Shown piece by piece: positions 29,590 through 38,730 of a DNA stretch of 64,000 nt. Source of the DNA: Pararhizobium qamdonense (GTDB taxonomy: Bacteria > Pseudomonadota > Alphaproteobacteria > Rhizobiales > Rhizobiaceae); NCBI RefSeq assembly GCF_029277445.1, contig NZ_CP119568.1, positions 124,001 to 188,000 of the forward strand, written 5' to 3'. A program made the position numbers and the translations under genes. Each line of letters starts with the position of its first letter. The first letter of the stretch is position 1. The notes beneath the pieces are model-generated. The model was given only the letters and a program-made list of their open reading frames with translations. It had not been told where the DNA came from and ran no database searches.

Positions 29590-30270
29590 GTGATACCCTG
29601 GACCCTCATTGACACAGCGATCATGCCCGATGGCGGCGGCGAGCTGCGGCTGAAACAGCGCGGAACAGAATTTTCGATCATGCTCGGCACGATCGAACTC
29701 ATGAACAGCCGGTTGAGCGGCTCTGAGGAGGCGTTGGCCCGTCTTTCCCATGAGCGTATCCGCACCCATTCAAAACCGCATATGCTGATCGGCGGGCTGG
29801 GCATGGGCTTTACGTTGCGCGCTGCCCTGGCCGAACTGCCGCTGGATGCCCGGATCACGGTCGGGGAACTCGTGCCTGCCGTCGTTACCTGGGCGCGCGG
29901 GCCGATGGCGGCGGTGTTTGCCGGCTGTCTGGATGATGCAAGGGTAACGATCCGCGAAGGCGATGTCGGCCGCCTCATTCAGTCGGCAACCGGAGACTAT
30001 GACGCGATCCTTCTCGACGTTGATAACGGGCCGGAGGGACTGACCCGCAGGGCAAACGACGATCTCTACAGCGTCGCCGGGCTACGAGAGGCGCGCAAGG
30101 CGCTCAGGCCGAACGGTGTTTTGTCCGTCTGGTCGTCAGCGCCCGATGCCGCCTTCACGCGCAGGCTGAAGCAGGCCGGCTTCGTGGTCGAGGAATTATC
30201 AGTGCGCGCCAGCACCAAGGGCCGTGGGGCGCGCCATGTCATCTGGATGGCCACGAAAAAGGCAGCCTGA
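29590..30270 (+). CDS. Spermidine-synthase-like SAM-binding protein
   Basis: 226 residues with the Rossmann fold of polyamine synthases: PHMLIGGLGMGFTLRAAL (glycine loop), ITVGELVPAVVTWARG (acidic residue), VTIREGDVGRL and YDAILLDVDNGPEGL. The usual spermidine synthase substrate residues are not obvious, so it may be a methyltransferase or a non-catalytic relative. GTG 29590 follows GGAAG by 5 bases; GTG 29554 is a weaker choice. It is 84 bp after the ATP-grasp gene on the same strand and may belong to that cluster. Confidence 0.75.
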   Translation: MIPWTLIDTAIMPDGGGELRLKQRGTEFSIMLGTIELMNSRLSGSEEALARLSHERIRTHSKPHMLIGGLGMGFTLRAALAELPLDARITVGELVPAVVTWARGPMAAVFAGCLDDARVTIREGDVGRLIQSATGDYDAILLDVDNGPEGLTRRANDDLYSVAGLREARKALRPNGVLSVWSSAPDAAFTRRLKQAGFVVEELSVRASTKGRGARHVIWMATKKAA

Positions 30271-30281
30271 CACTCTTTCCG

Positions 30282-30650
30282 TCAGAGGCCTTCGCGTTCC
30301 AGCAGGATGCGCACTTCATCGAACCGGCGCTTGTTTTCCTCGTTCTTTTCATCGGCAGAATAGCAGGTGCTCGACAGGCAGAACTTTTTTAGCCTGAACG
30401 GTGCCGTGGCGCTCTCGAACTGGCATTCGATCGTATCGACCATGTCCTTTTTCTCAACGCCGTCGCGGGTCGAATAGGTCATGCGCGCGCCTGGCGGCTT
30501 GAGTTCGGGAAAAGACTGAACGACGCCGGTGTGCAGGGTTTCGGTCATCAGAAGATTCTTGGCGACTTTCACGCACATATCCTCAACCTTCACCGTCTGT
30601 GCAGCAGCCGGGGAGGCCAGCAGCACCAAGGCAAGCACGAATTTTTTCAT
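30282..30650 (-). CDS. Secreted hypothetical protein
   Basis: 122 residues. MKKFVLALVLLASPAAAQTV is a clear signal peptide with cleavage after AAAQ or nearby. The mature part of about 100 residues contains four cysteines (DMCVK, IECQFES, KKFCLSSTCYS), which could form disulfides in the periplasm. I do not recognise a family. ATG 30650 has AGGAG at proper spacing; the frame open to 30722 lacks one. It converges with the methyltransferase gene, leaving only 11 bp, with no visible terminator. Confidence 0.7.
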   Translation of the reverse strand: MKKFVLALVLLASPAAAQTVKVEDMCVKVAKNLLMTETLHTGVVQSFPELKPPGARMTYSTRDGVEKKDMVDTIECQFESATAPFRLKKFCLSSTCYSADEKNEENKRRFDEVRILLEREGL

Positions 30651-30968
30651 GATACACTCCTGAAACGCCGGCCCCCATGCCGGTGCGCCGGTCATAACGA
30701 TTATGGGCGCTTTTGGTTCCATAGCCTTGCGAGAAAACGCGTTTCGCTGGTTGTGGTTTGAGGCATGCGCACGTCACGCGTCATCATCGCAGAACAGTTT
30801 TTCAAACCGCGTCTGGCTCCTGGTCTTACGGCGTGTCATTCTGCTTTGACGCGAGGTTTGATCGTGGCGGATATTGAACGCGATATGTTGGTCTTAAACG
30901 GTGTTCTCTGGGAACCAAGCGCTCGCGCAGAAGTTTCTATGTGGCCATTTCGACAAGGATAAAAAGAG
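30651..30968. other. Intergenic region without a supported gene
   Basis: 318 bp between divergent small genes. A 65-codon plus-strand frame at 30765 has no ribosome site and an improbable composition. No repeat or operator stands out. Confidence 0.5.
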
Positions 30969-31208
30969 ATGACGGAGATCAGTGAAGACGACATCAGATT
31001 GCGAGCCTATGCCCTTTGGGAATCCGATGGCCGCCCTGCTGGAAGTCATGATGTGCATTGGCTGCAGGCCCTGCGGGAACTGACGGAGGAAGCTGGCGCT
31101 TCAGGCGGCGATACGCCGAAAAAGAAAGCCAAGGCCGCCAAACCAAAAGCCGCTGTCCACGAAGAACCAGTCAAACCGGCTGCCCGCAAGCGCAGCAAAA
31201 CTACATAA
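30969..31208 (+). CDS. DUF2934 family small protein
   Basis: 79 residues. The N-terminal DUF2934 core is EDDIRLRAYALWESDGRPAG followed by HWLQALRELTEEAG. The C-terminal 30 residues are rich in lysine, alanine and proline (KKKAKAAKPKAAVHEE), like a histone-tail-type basic region. Function unknown; relatives are common next to glycogen and trehalose genes in rhizobia. AAGGAT and AAAGAG lie just before the start. glgA follows 249 bp downstream. Confidence 0.8.
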   Translation: MTEISEDDIRLRAYALWESDGRPAGSHDVHWLQALRELTEEAGASGGDTPKKKAKAAKPKAAVHEEPVKPAARKRSKTT

Positions 31209-31457
31209 TTCTTTGAAAGCTCTCCTCTCGCTGCTTCGGTTTTACGTCAGCATCTAAAAACATGCGGGAGTGAACGAAAATCAGAGCACGTCCATCGCTT
31301 TATTTTGCGATGCAAAAACTTTTTGCGCTTGCGATGCGCTTTTCGGGGGACATCATCATCGCTTTGCAACATCATGTCTTTGCGGCCTGCGTCGTGTCGC
31401 AGCTGCGTCGTTAATAACCGGTGATTAAAGGCCGGTGCTACAAGGAACGTGACCTGC

Positions 31458-32936
31458 GTGAAGATACTATCGGTGACGTCGGAAGTCTTTCCATTGATCA
31501 AGACCGGCGGGCTTGCAGATGTGACAGGCTCGCTGCCCAAGGCCCTGGAGGGCTATAATTGCTATACGCGCACGCTGGTGCCTGGCTACCCGCAACTGTT
31601 TTCAAAGCTTCCCGACGCCCGCCAGATCTATTTCTTCCCGGACCTGTTTGGGGCTCCTGCCTCGTTGCTTGAAGCCCGCTATGAACAGCTCGATCTTTTA
31701 ATCCTTGATGCGCCCGCCCTCTACAACCGGCCAGGCGGTCCTTATCTCGACGAAACCGGCCACGATCATCCCGACAACTGGAAACGGTTTGCCGTCCTGT
31801 CTTATGTGGCATCGGCCATTGCCGGCGGATTGCTGGCCAACTGGTCGCCCGATGTCGTTCACACCCATGACTGGCAGACCGCGCTGACCTCGGTTTACAT
31901 GCACTATTCCAGCAATGCCCGGAAGGTTCCAAGCGTCCTGACAATCCACAACCTGGCATTCCAGGGACAGTTCCCGACCTCGGTCGTCAGCCAGATCGGC
32001 CTGCCGCCGGAAGCCATCTCGCTCGATTGCCTCGAATATTATGGGGATGTCAGCTATCTCAAGGGCGGCATCCGTACCGCCAGCGCCATCACGACGGTGA
32101 GCCCCACCTATGCGCGTGAAGTCATCGGGCCGGACCTCGGCATGGGCATGGAAGGGGCGCTGAGCTCGCGTCCGCGCACCTTGACCGGGATCGTCAACGG
32201 CATCGACATGGATATCTGGAACCCGGCCACGGATGCCTACCTGCCTGTCAATTACGATCACAAGAGGATCAGGCAGCGGGGACAGAACCGCGCAAAACTC
32301 CTAGAGACCTTTCGCCTCGACGATGGTCCCGGACCCGTCTTTGCCGCCGTAACCCGGCTGACATGGCAAAAAGGCGGTGACATGCTGGCAGAGGTGGCAG
32401 AAGAGATCGCAGCGCTGGGCGGCCGTCTGATCGTGCTGGGCAAGGGTGAGGAACATATCGAGACGGCGCTTCTGGCGACTGCCGGCCGGCATCCTGATCG
32501 CATCGGCGTGCGTGTCGGCTATGACGAGGCGACGGCCCATCTTATCCACGGTGGCAGCGATGTCATCATCCAGCCATCACGCTTTGAGCCTTGCGGGCTT
32601 ACCCAGCTCTATGCTCTGCGGTACGGTGCGGTTCCGGTCGTGTCGCGCACCGGCGGCCTTTCGGAAACCATCATCGATGCCAATGACGCGGCGATTTCGG
32701 CGCGGGTAGCAACCGGCTTCCAGTTCCACCCGGCAACGGCAGAAAACCTCCGGCTCTCCATCCACCGCGCCTTTGCAGCCTATCGTGAACCGAAGAAATG
32801 GGCCCGGCTGCAGAACCAGGGAATGAAGGCCAATTTCTCCTGGGAGCGCAGTGCCGAGCAATATGCGGCACTTTACGCGCAGCTCATTCCGGCCCGCAAG
32901 ACGCGGTCCGTTCCGCGCGTGAAGGCTGCAGAATAA
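31458..32936 (+). CDS. glgA: Glycogen synthase
   Basis: 492-residue GT5 glucosyltransferase that extends alpha-1,4-glucan from ADP-glucose. The N-terminal LSVTSEVFPLIKTGGLADVT carries the KTGGL ADP-glucose motif. DVVHTHDWQTAL, NIHNLAFQG-like TIHNLAFQGQFP, TRLTWQKGGDML and the C-terminal SRFEPCGLTQLYALRYG with GGLSETI complete the fold. GTG 31458 aligns best with the family's M-x-V-L-S-V start, with AAGGA 11 bases upstream; GTG 31449 is possible. It converges with glgX; glgB, glgC and glgP are not in the window. Confidence 0.93.
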   Translation: MKILSVTSEVFPLIKTGGLADVTGSLPKALEGYNCYTRTLVPGYPQLFSKLPDARQIYFFPDLFGAPASLLEARYEQLDLLILDAPALYNRPGGPYLDETGHDHPDNWKRFAVLSYVASAIAGGLLANWSPDVVHTHDWQTALTSVYMHYSSNARKVPSVLTIHNLAFQGQFPTSVVSQIGLPPEAISLDCLEYYGDVSYLKGGIRTASAITTVSPTYAREVIGPDLGMGMEGALSSRPRTLTGIVNGIDMDIWNPATDAYLPVNYDHKRIRQRGQNRAKLLETFRLDDGPGPVFAAVTRLTWQKGGDMLAEVAEEIAALGGRLIVLGKGEEHIETALLATAGRHPDRIGVRVGYDEATAHLIHGGSDVIIQPSRFEPCGLTQLYALRYGAVPVVSRTGGLSETIIDANDAAISARVATGFQFHPATAENLRLSIHRAFAAYREPKKWARLQNQGMKANFSWERSAEQYAALYAQLIPARKTRSVPRVKAAE

Positions 32937-32957
32937 CGGCGCCGCGATGGGCGCCGT
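32936..32957. terminator. Hairpin between glgA and glgX
   Basis: ACGGCGCC, 6-base loop, GGCGCCGT, starting on the glgA stop codon in the 40-bp gap between the convergent genes. No long T-tract. Confidence 0.5.
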
Positions 32958-32976
32958 CATCTTCGATTGATCCGTA

Positions 32977-35058
32977 TCAGGCCGGATGCAGCAGGGTGAG
33001 GCTGCGGGCGGGAAGCTCGAAGTCAGCCGGCACGTCCGTGCCGGTTTCCGCCGCGTCTCCAGTCGTGAGCGCACAGGCCCAGGAGCCGGACAACGAATCC
33101 GGCAGCTTGAACGGCACGGGTCCGTCATGCGGGTTGAACAGGATCAGTGCCTCTGACCAGACGCCATCGACACCTTTAAGGTCGTCGCGGGAGAGACGCA
33201 CGCCAAGCGTCGTGCCACCCTCGTCCTGCCACTGCTCTTCCGTCTGCTCGCCGCCGCCGGGATTGAACCATGTCACGGTCATACCGTCGCGCCAGCTTTC
33301 GCGGCGCAGCAGCGGCTGGGCCGCCCGCAAGCCCGTCAGCTGACGAACGAAATCGCGCAGTTCTTCGGCGCTGCCGGGCAGGTTTTCCCAATGGACCCAG
33401 CTGATCTCGCTGTCCTGGCAATAACCGTTATTGTTACCCATCTGGCTGCGGCCGAACTCGTCGCCGGCAAGCAGCATCGGGGTGCCGTGGGACAAGAGCA
33501 GCGTGGCAAGCAGGTTGCGCTTCTGCCGGTCGCGAACGGCGTTGATGGCGGCATCGTCGGTGGGGCCTTCCACGCCGTAATTGGCGCTACGGTTGTCGCT
33601 ATGGCCGTCCTTGTTGTCTTCGCCGTTCGCCTCGTTGTGCTTCTCGTTATAGGAGACGAGGTCGTTGAGGGTGAAACCGTCATGGGCCGAGATGAAGTTG
33701 ACGCTTGCCCACGGACGCCGTCCGCGCTGGTCGTAAATATCACCGGAGCCGAGCAGGCGGGCGGCGAAATCCGGCGCCGTGCCGTCGCCGTCCTTCCAGT
33801 AATCGCGCACGGTGTCGCGGTACTTGTCGTTCCATTCCGCCCAGCCCGGCGGAAAGCCGCCGACCTGATACCCGCCGGGGCCAATATCCCAGGGCTCGCC
33901 GACCAGCTTGGTCCTGGAAAGAACCGGATCCTGCGACACCGCATCGAAGAAGCCGCCACGCTGGTCGAACCCTTCGGGTTCCCGGCCAAGGATGGTGCCG
34001 AGATCGAAGCGGAAGCCGTCGATATGCATCTCCTCGACCCAGTAGCGCAGCGAATCCGTGACCATCTGCAGGACGCGCGGATGCGAGGTGTTGACCGTGT
34101 TGCCGGTGCCGGTGTCGTTGATATAGTAGCGGTGATTGTCGGGCAGGGTGCGGTAATAGGAAAAATTGTCGATGCCCTTGAAGGACAAAGTCGGGCCGAG
34201 TTCGTTGCCTTCGGCGGTGTGGTTGTAGACCACGTCCAAAATGACCTCGATGCCGCCATCGTGCAGAGCCCGCACCATGTCGCGGAAACCGTCCATGGCG
34301 CGTGGACCGTAGTAGCGCGTTGCCGGTGCGAAGAAACCCAGGCTGTTATAGCCCCAGAAATTGCGCAGACCCTTTTCCGCCAGATGGCTATCATCGGGGA
34401 AGAAATGGATCGGCAAGAGCTCGACCGAGGTGATGCCGATGCTTTTCAGATAATCGACGATAGCCTTGTGCCCGAGCCCTTCGAATGTTCCGCGCAGGTT
34501 TTCCGGAATAGCCGGGTGCAGCTGCGTGAAGCCCTTCACATGGGTTTCGTAGAAGATGGTCTTCGACCAGGGAATGTTGGGACCGCGATCGGCTTTCCAG
34601 TCATAGGCCCTCGGATCGATGATCCGGCATTTGGGCATGCCGGCAGCACTATCGCTGTCGTTGAAGGACAGGTCCTTGTCCTCCGCTTCGAGATCATAGG
34701 CGAAATGCGCGCTCGACCAGGCGACATCGCCAACCAGTTCGCGGGCATAGGGGTCGATCAGAAGCTTGTTAGCATTGAAGCGATGGCCGTTGGCCGGATC
34801 GTAGGCGCCGTGAACGCGGTAGCCGTAGAGCGCGCCGGGCTTCAGGCCGGGAATATAGCCGTGCCAGACTTCGTTCGTATATTCCGGCAGCTCGATGCGC
34901 GCCGTCTCGACCGCGCCGCTGTCGTCGAACAGGCAGAGTTCGACTCGCTCGGCATTGGCGGAAAACAGGGCGAAGTTGACGCCGTCCTTGTCCGGAACAG
35001 CGCCAAGCTGCTGCCACTCGCCGGGCTCTATTTTATGCTGGTTCACCTTGGCATCCAC
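32977..35058 (-). CDS. glgX: Glycogen debranching enzyme (isoamylase type)
   Basis: 693-residue GH13 enzyme that cleaves alpha-1,6 branches of limit dextrin. An N-terminal CBM48-type domain (GVNFALFSANAERVELCLFD) precedes the barrel: NYWGYNSL-like NFWGYNSLGFFAPA, VILDVVYNHTAEG, the nucleophile in GFRFDLGTILGRE, LVGEPWDIGPGGYQ, and FISAHDGFTLNDLVSYN-type substrate residues. GTG 35058 is used because GAGGGG lies about 9 bases upstream; a TTG at 35097 would add 13 residues. It works with glgA in glycogen turnover. Confidence 0.92.
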   Translation of the reverse strand: MDAKVNQHKIEPGEWQQLGAVPDKDGVNFALFSANAERVELCLFDDSGAVETARIELPEYTNEVWHGYIPGLKPGALYGYRVHGAYDPANGHRFNANKLLIDPYARELVGDVAWSSAHFAYDLEAEDKDLSFNDSDSAAGMPKCRIIDPRAYDWKADRGPNIPWSKTIFYETHVKGFTQLHPAIPENLRGTFEGLGHKAIVDYLKSIGITSVELLPIHFFPDDSHLAEKGLRNFWGYNSLGFFAPATRYYGPRAMDGFRDMVRALHDGGIEVILDVVYNHTAEGNELGPTLSFKGIDNFSYYRTLPDNHRYYINDTGTGNTVNTSHPRVLQMVTDSLRYWVEEMHIDGFRFDLGTILGREPEGFDQRGGFFDAVSQDPVLSRTKLVGEPWDIGPGGYQVGGFPPGWAEWNDKYRDTVRDYWKDGDGTAPDFAARLLGSGDIYDQRGRRPWASVNFISAHDGFTLNDLVSYNEKHNEANGEDNKDGHSDNRSANYGVEGPTDDAAINAVRDRQKRNLLATLLLSHGTPMLLAGDEFGRSQMGNNNGYCQDSEISWVHWENLPGSAEELRDFVRQLTGLRAAQPLLRRESWRDGMTVTWFNPGGGEQTEEQWQDEGGTTLGVRLSRDDLKGVDGVWSEALILFNPHDGPVPFKLPDSLSGSWACALTTGDAAETGTDVPADFELPARSLTLLHPA

Positions 35059-35325
35059 GTGCGAAAATCCCCTCTGTACAAAATCTGCCCCACCCAATTG
35101 TGCAGCGCATCATTTTGTTCCGTCCGGAAGAGCCCGGAATGCAAATATTTCGCTGTTCGGCTTGGGATCGGCTCTTGTTTGCTGATATCGCGGCGATCTC
35201 TTTCATCCCGGCCGGAAAAACGGCGAATATTATCTTTGCCGGATTGATGTCATGATGAAACGCGCTATTTAGCGCCTGCTGCGATCTTTTTGGCAGCCGG
35301 GGCCCTCTTTTCATTTCAGGTTTTC

Positions 35326-38300
35326 ATGCAAGCGCCTGCATCCGACACGCGATACCCGTTCCTGGCCGAGGGTGGCGAGCTTGCGGCGCTGATCCGCGAT
35401 TTCGACTGGTCAAAAACCTCGATCGGCCCGCTTTCAACCTGGCCCTATCATCTGAAATCCGTCGTTGCGATCATCCTGCGCGCCAAGGTGCCGATGATCC
35501 TTTTGTGGGGCGGCGACGGCGTGATGATCTACAATGAAGGTTATGCCGCCTTTGCCGGTCAGCGCCATCCCGTTTCGCTCGGCTCGAATGTCAGGGAACA
35601 TTGGCCGGAGGTGGCGGAGTTCAATGCCAATGTGCTCAAAGTGGTGCTGGGCGGCGGGACGCTTGGTTACCGCGACCAGCATCTGGTCATCGAGCGCAAC
35701 GGTTCGCCGGAGGATGTCTGGCTGAACCTCGATTACAGTGCGGTTCCGGATGAGAACGGCGTGCCGGCCGGCGTGCTGGCAATCATCAAGGACACCACTC
35801 ACCGGGTGCGGACCGAGCAGCGCCTGCGCATTGCACAAGAGGCAGGCGGCATCGGCACGTTTGAATGGTACCCGCAAACCGGCATGCTGGAGGTATCGGA
35901 CGAATATCGCCGCATCTGGGGCCTTGCGCCCGACGTGGTGGTGACCGACAAGCTCCTGGTTGGTCTTCTGCATCCGGACGACCGGGCCAATACCGGTCCG
36001 GCGAAACTCAGCCAGAGCAATCCGCTCGACTATGCCGAATACCGCCGGATCGACCCCCAAACCGGGCAGGTCCGATGGATTGCCCGGCGCGGCGAGGTCG
36101 TATCAAGCCCCGAAAGTGGCCAGAGGCGGTTCATCGGCATTGCGTTCGACATTACCGACCGTAAATGCGCCGAGGCTGCGGTCCGCGAGGGCGAAGCGCG
36201 CTGGCGCGGCCTGTTCGAACAGATGCAGGAAGGCTTTTTTGTCGGCGAGGTCATCCGCGACCCTCAGGGCCTGATCCACGATTTCCGGTTTGTCGAAGTC
36301 AATCCGGCATTCGAAAAGCATTCCGGCGTCCCGGCCGATAGCGCGCTCGGACGCAGCGTCCGCGACGTTATTCCGATGATTTCCGACGACGTTTTCGAAG
36401 CCTATGCCGAGGTCGTCAATACCGGCATAGCGCAGGTTTTCGAGGTTCAGGTGGCTGCGCTGGATGGGCGCTGGTTCGAGGTTCGCGCCCGCAAGGCCGC
36501 GCCCGACCGGTTTGCAGCGCTTTTCGTCGATATTTCCAGCCGCAAGCTTGCCGAAAAAGCGGTCGCCGAAAGCGAGGCCCGGTTCCGCAACCTGGCGCAG
36601 TCGATGCCCAATCACGTCTGGACGGCGTCGCCGGATGGCATGCTGGACTGGTTCAACGACCGGGTCTACCGCTATAGCGGCGCGCCTGCGGGCACTCTGG
36701 ATGGCGAAAACTGGGGTGTCATCGTTCATCCCGACGATATCGGCGATGCCGCCGAAGCCTGGGCCGCGGCCCGTCATACCGGTGACCAATATGAGACCAA
36801 GTTCCGGCTTCGCCGGCATGACGGCGCCTATCGCTGGCATATCGCCCGTGCCGTTTCGCTGCGTGACCGCGCCGGCCGGATAGAGAAATGGATCGGTACC
36901 AACACCGATATCCAGGAACAGAAGATCGCCGAAGCGGCGCTGGCGGAACTGGCGTCAACGCTCGAACAGCGGATCGAAGCACGCACGTCCGAACTGCTCC
37001 AGACCCAGGATGCCCTGCGCCAGAGCCAGAAGATGGAATCGATCGGCAACCTCACTGGCGGCGTCGCCCATGATTTCAACAATCTGCTGCAGGTGATCAG
37101 CGGCAATCTTCAGCTGCTTTTGAATGAAGTGCCCGGCAATGAGCGCGCCGAGCAGCGCGTCCAGAATGCCATGGCCGGTGTTGCGCGCGGCTCCAAGCTC
37201 GCCTCGCAACTGCTGGCATTCGGCCGACGCCAGCCGCTCGCGCCGAAAGTCGTCAATATCGGCCGCCTGTTGCGCAATCTCGACGATATTTTGCGCCGGT
37301 CTCTCGGCGAGGCCATCGAAATCGAGACAATCGTCGCGGGTGGTTTGTGGAACACCCATATCGATCCCGGCAATGTCGAGAATGCTATCCTCAATCTCGC
37401 CATCAATGCTCGCGACGCGATGAGCGGTAGCGGCAAGCTGACGATCGAGGCGGGTAACGCCTATCTCGATGCCAAATATACCGAGGCTTATGCGGACGTT
37501 CCGCCCGGCCAATATGTTCTGCTGGCGGTGACCGACACTGGCTCGGGCATGGCGCCGGACATCCTGGAAAAGGTATTCGAACCCTTCTTCACCACCAAGC
37601 CGGAGGGCCGGGGCACCGGGCTCGGCCTGTCGATGGTCTATGGTTTCGTCAAGCAATCGGGCGGCCATATCAAGATCTACAGCGAACTGGGGCATGGCTC
37701 GACGATCAAGCTCTATCTGCCCCGGTCGATGCAGTCGGAAGACGTTCTGATCGAGCGGGATGCGGGACCGATCACCGGCGGCAGCGAAACCATCCTCGTG
37801 GCCGAGGACGACGAAGCCGTTCGCGAAACCGTCGTCGCCATTCTCACCGACCTTGGCTACCGTGTCTTGAAGGCCAAGGATGCGCAGAGCGCGCTGACGG
37901 TGATCGAAAGCGGTGCCTCCATCGACCTGTTGTTCACAGATGTGGTAATGCCGGGCACGTTGAAAAGCCCGGAACTGGCACGCAAGGCGCGGGAACGGCT
38001 GCCGCAACTGAGCGTCCTGTTCACATCCGGCTATACCGAAAACTCGATTGTCCATTCCGGCCGCCTGGATGAAGGGGTCGAACTCTTGAGCAAGCCCTAT
38101 ACGCGGGAAGCGTTGGCCCGCCGGATCCGCCATGTTCTGGCAAAGGAACCGGCTGTGGCATCACCGGCGCAAACACCGGCACATGACGCTGCCAACGATC
38201 AGAAACCGGACGGGAAAAAGACTGTCCTCGTCTGCGAGGACGATTGGCTTATCCGCGCCAGCACGGTCGATATGCTGGAAGACCAGGGACATATCGTTCT

Positions 38301-38565
38301 GGAGGCTGCCGACGCGAAGACAGCGCTTGCCGTGCTGTCGGAACAACCGATCGATGTTCTGGTCACGGATGTCGGGCTTCCCGATATGTCGGGCGTGATG
38401 CTGGCGGAGCGTGCCAAGGTTCTGGTTCCCGGCCTGCCGGTCATATTCGCCACCGGCAACAGCCATGTTGAGGGCGTGACGCTCGGGCCGAATGTGCAAC
38501 TGGTGGTCAAGCCTTTTTCCGGCGAGGCATTGGCGCAGGCTATCGCTCTTGTGACACGAGGGTAA
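35326..38565 (+). CDS. Hybrid sensor histidine kinase with four PAS and two receiver domains
   Basis: 1079 residues, no membrane segment seen, so probably cytoplasmic. PAS-type sensor modules lie at roughly 40-150, 160-280, 285-405 and 415-535, the last a PAS_3 type (PNHVWTASPDGMLDWFNDRV). A coiled linker leads to the HisKA motif LTGGVAHDFNNLLQVISGNL (H582), then ATPase boxes NLAINARDAM, DTGSGM and GTGLGLSMVYGF. Two receiver domains follow: ILVAEDDEAV with D872 in FTDVVMPG, and VLVCEDDWLI with D1015 in VTDVGLPDMSG. ATG 35326 is chosen over TTG 35290. No separate response regulator is adjacent. Confidence 0.9.
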   Translation: MQAPASDTRYPFLAEGGELAALIRDFDWSKTSIGPLSTWPYHLKSVVAIILRAKVPMILLWGGDGVMIYNEGYAAFAGQRHPVSLGSNVREHWPEVAEFNANVLKVVLGGGTLGYRDQHLVIERNGSPEDVWLNLDYSAVPDENGVPAGVLAIIKDTTHRVRTEQRLRIAQEAGGIGTFEWYPQTGMLEVSDEYRRIWGLAPDVVVTDKLLVGLLHPDDRANTGPAKLSQSNPLDYAEYRRIDPQTGQVRWIARRGEVVSSPESGQRRFIGIAFDITDRKCAEAAVREGEARWRGLFEQMQEGFFVGEVIRDPQGLIHDFRFVEVNPAFEKHSGVPADSALGRSVRDVIPMISDDVFEAYAEVVNTGIAQVFEVQVAALDGRWFEVRARKAAPDRFAALFVDISSRKLAEKAVAESEARFRNLAQSMPNHVWTASPDGMLDWFNDRVYRYSGAPAGTLDGENWGVIVHPDDIGDAAEAWAAARHTGDQYETKFRLRRHDGAYRWHIARAVSLRDRAGRIEKWIGTNTDIQEQKIAEAALAELASTLEQRIEARTSELLQTQDALRQSQKMESIGNLTGGVAHDFNNLLQVISGNLQLLLNEVPGNERAEQRVQNAMAGVARGSKLASQLLAFGRRQPLAPKVVNIGRLLRNLDDILRRSLGEAIEIETIVAGGLWNTHIDPGNVENAILNLAINARDAMSGSGKLTIEAGNAYLDAKYTEAYADVPPGQYVLLAVTDTGSGMAPDILEKVFEPFFTTKPEGRGTGLGLSMVYGFVKQSGGHIKIYSELGHGSTIKLYLPRSMQSEDVLIERDAGPITGGSETILVAEDDEAVRETVVAILTDLGYRVLKAKDAQSALTVIESGASIDLLFTDVVMPGTLKSPELARKARERLPQLSVLFTSGYTENSIVHSGRLDEGVELLSKPYTREALARRIRHVLAKEPAVASPAQTPAHDAANDQKPDGKKTVLVCEDDWLIRASTVDMLEDQGHIVLEAADAKTALAVLSEQPIDVLVTDVGLPDMSGVMLAERAKVLVPGLPVIFATGNSHVEGVTLGPNVQLVVKPFSGEALAQAIALVTRG

Positions 38566-38730
38566 AGTCTCAAGACGCTTTTTCAGCAACATCCGTTCCC
38601 ATAATGGAACAAAACACCGTGCGTTTTTCTTCGACGCGGGGTTGCAGGTGACAAAGCTCCCGGTGAGTGCTCTAACTTTCTAAAATGCAAGAAAGTGCCA
38701 TTGCGGCGGTGTGAGCTGAGGGGTCGGCCT

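Noticed and set aside
30765..30962. 65-codon plus-strand open frame
   Set aside because: No ribosome binding site, no domain, and located in a promoter region.
31209..31457. Possible riboswitch or small RNA before glgA
   Set aside because: No conserved aptamer pattern or terminator-like stem could be made out.
33391..35247. 618-codon plus-strand open frame opposite glgX
   Set aside because: Antisense shadow of a full-length, motif-complete glycogen debranching enzyme.
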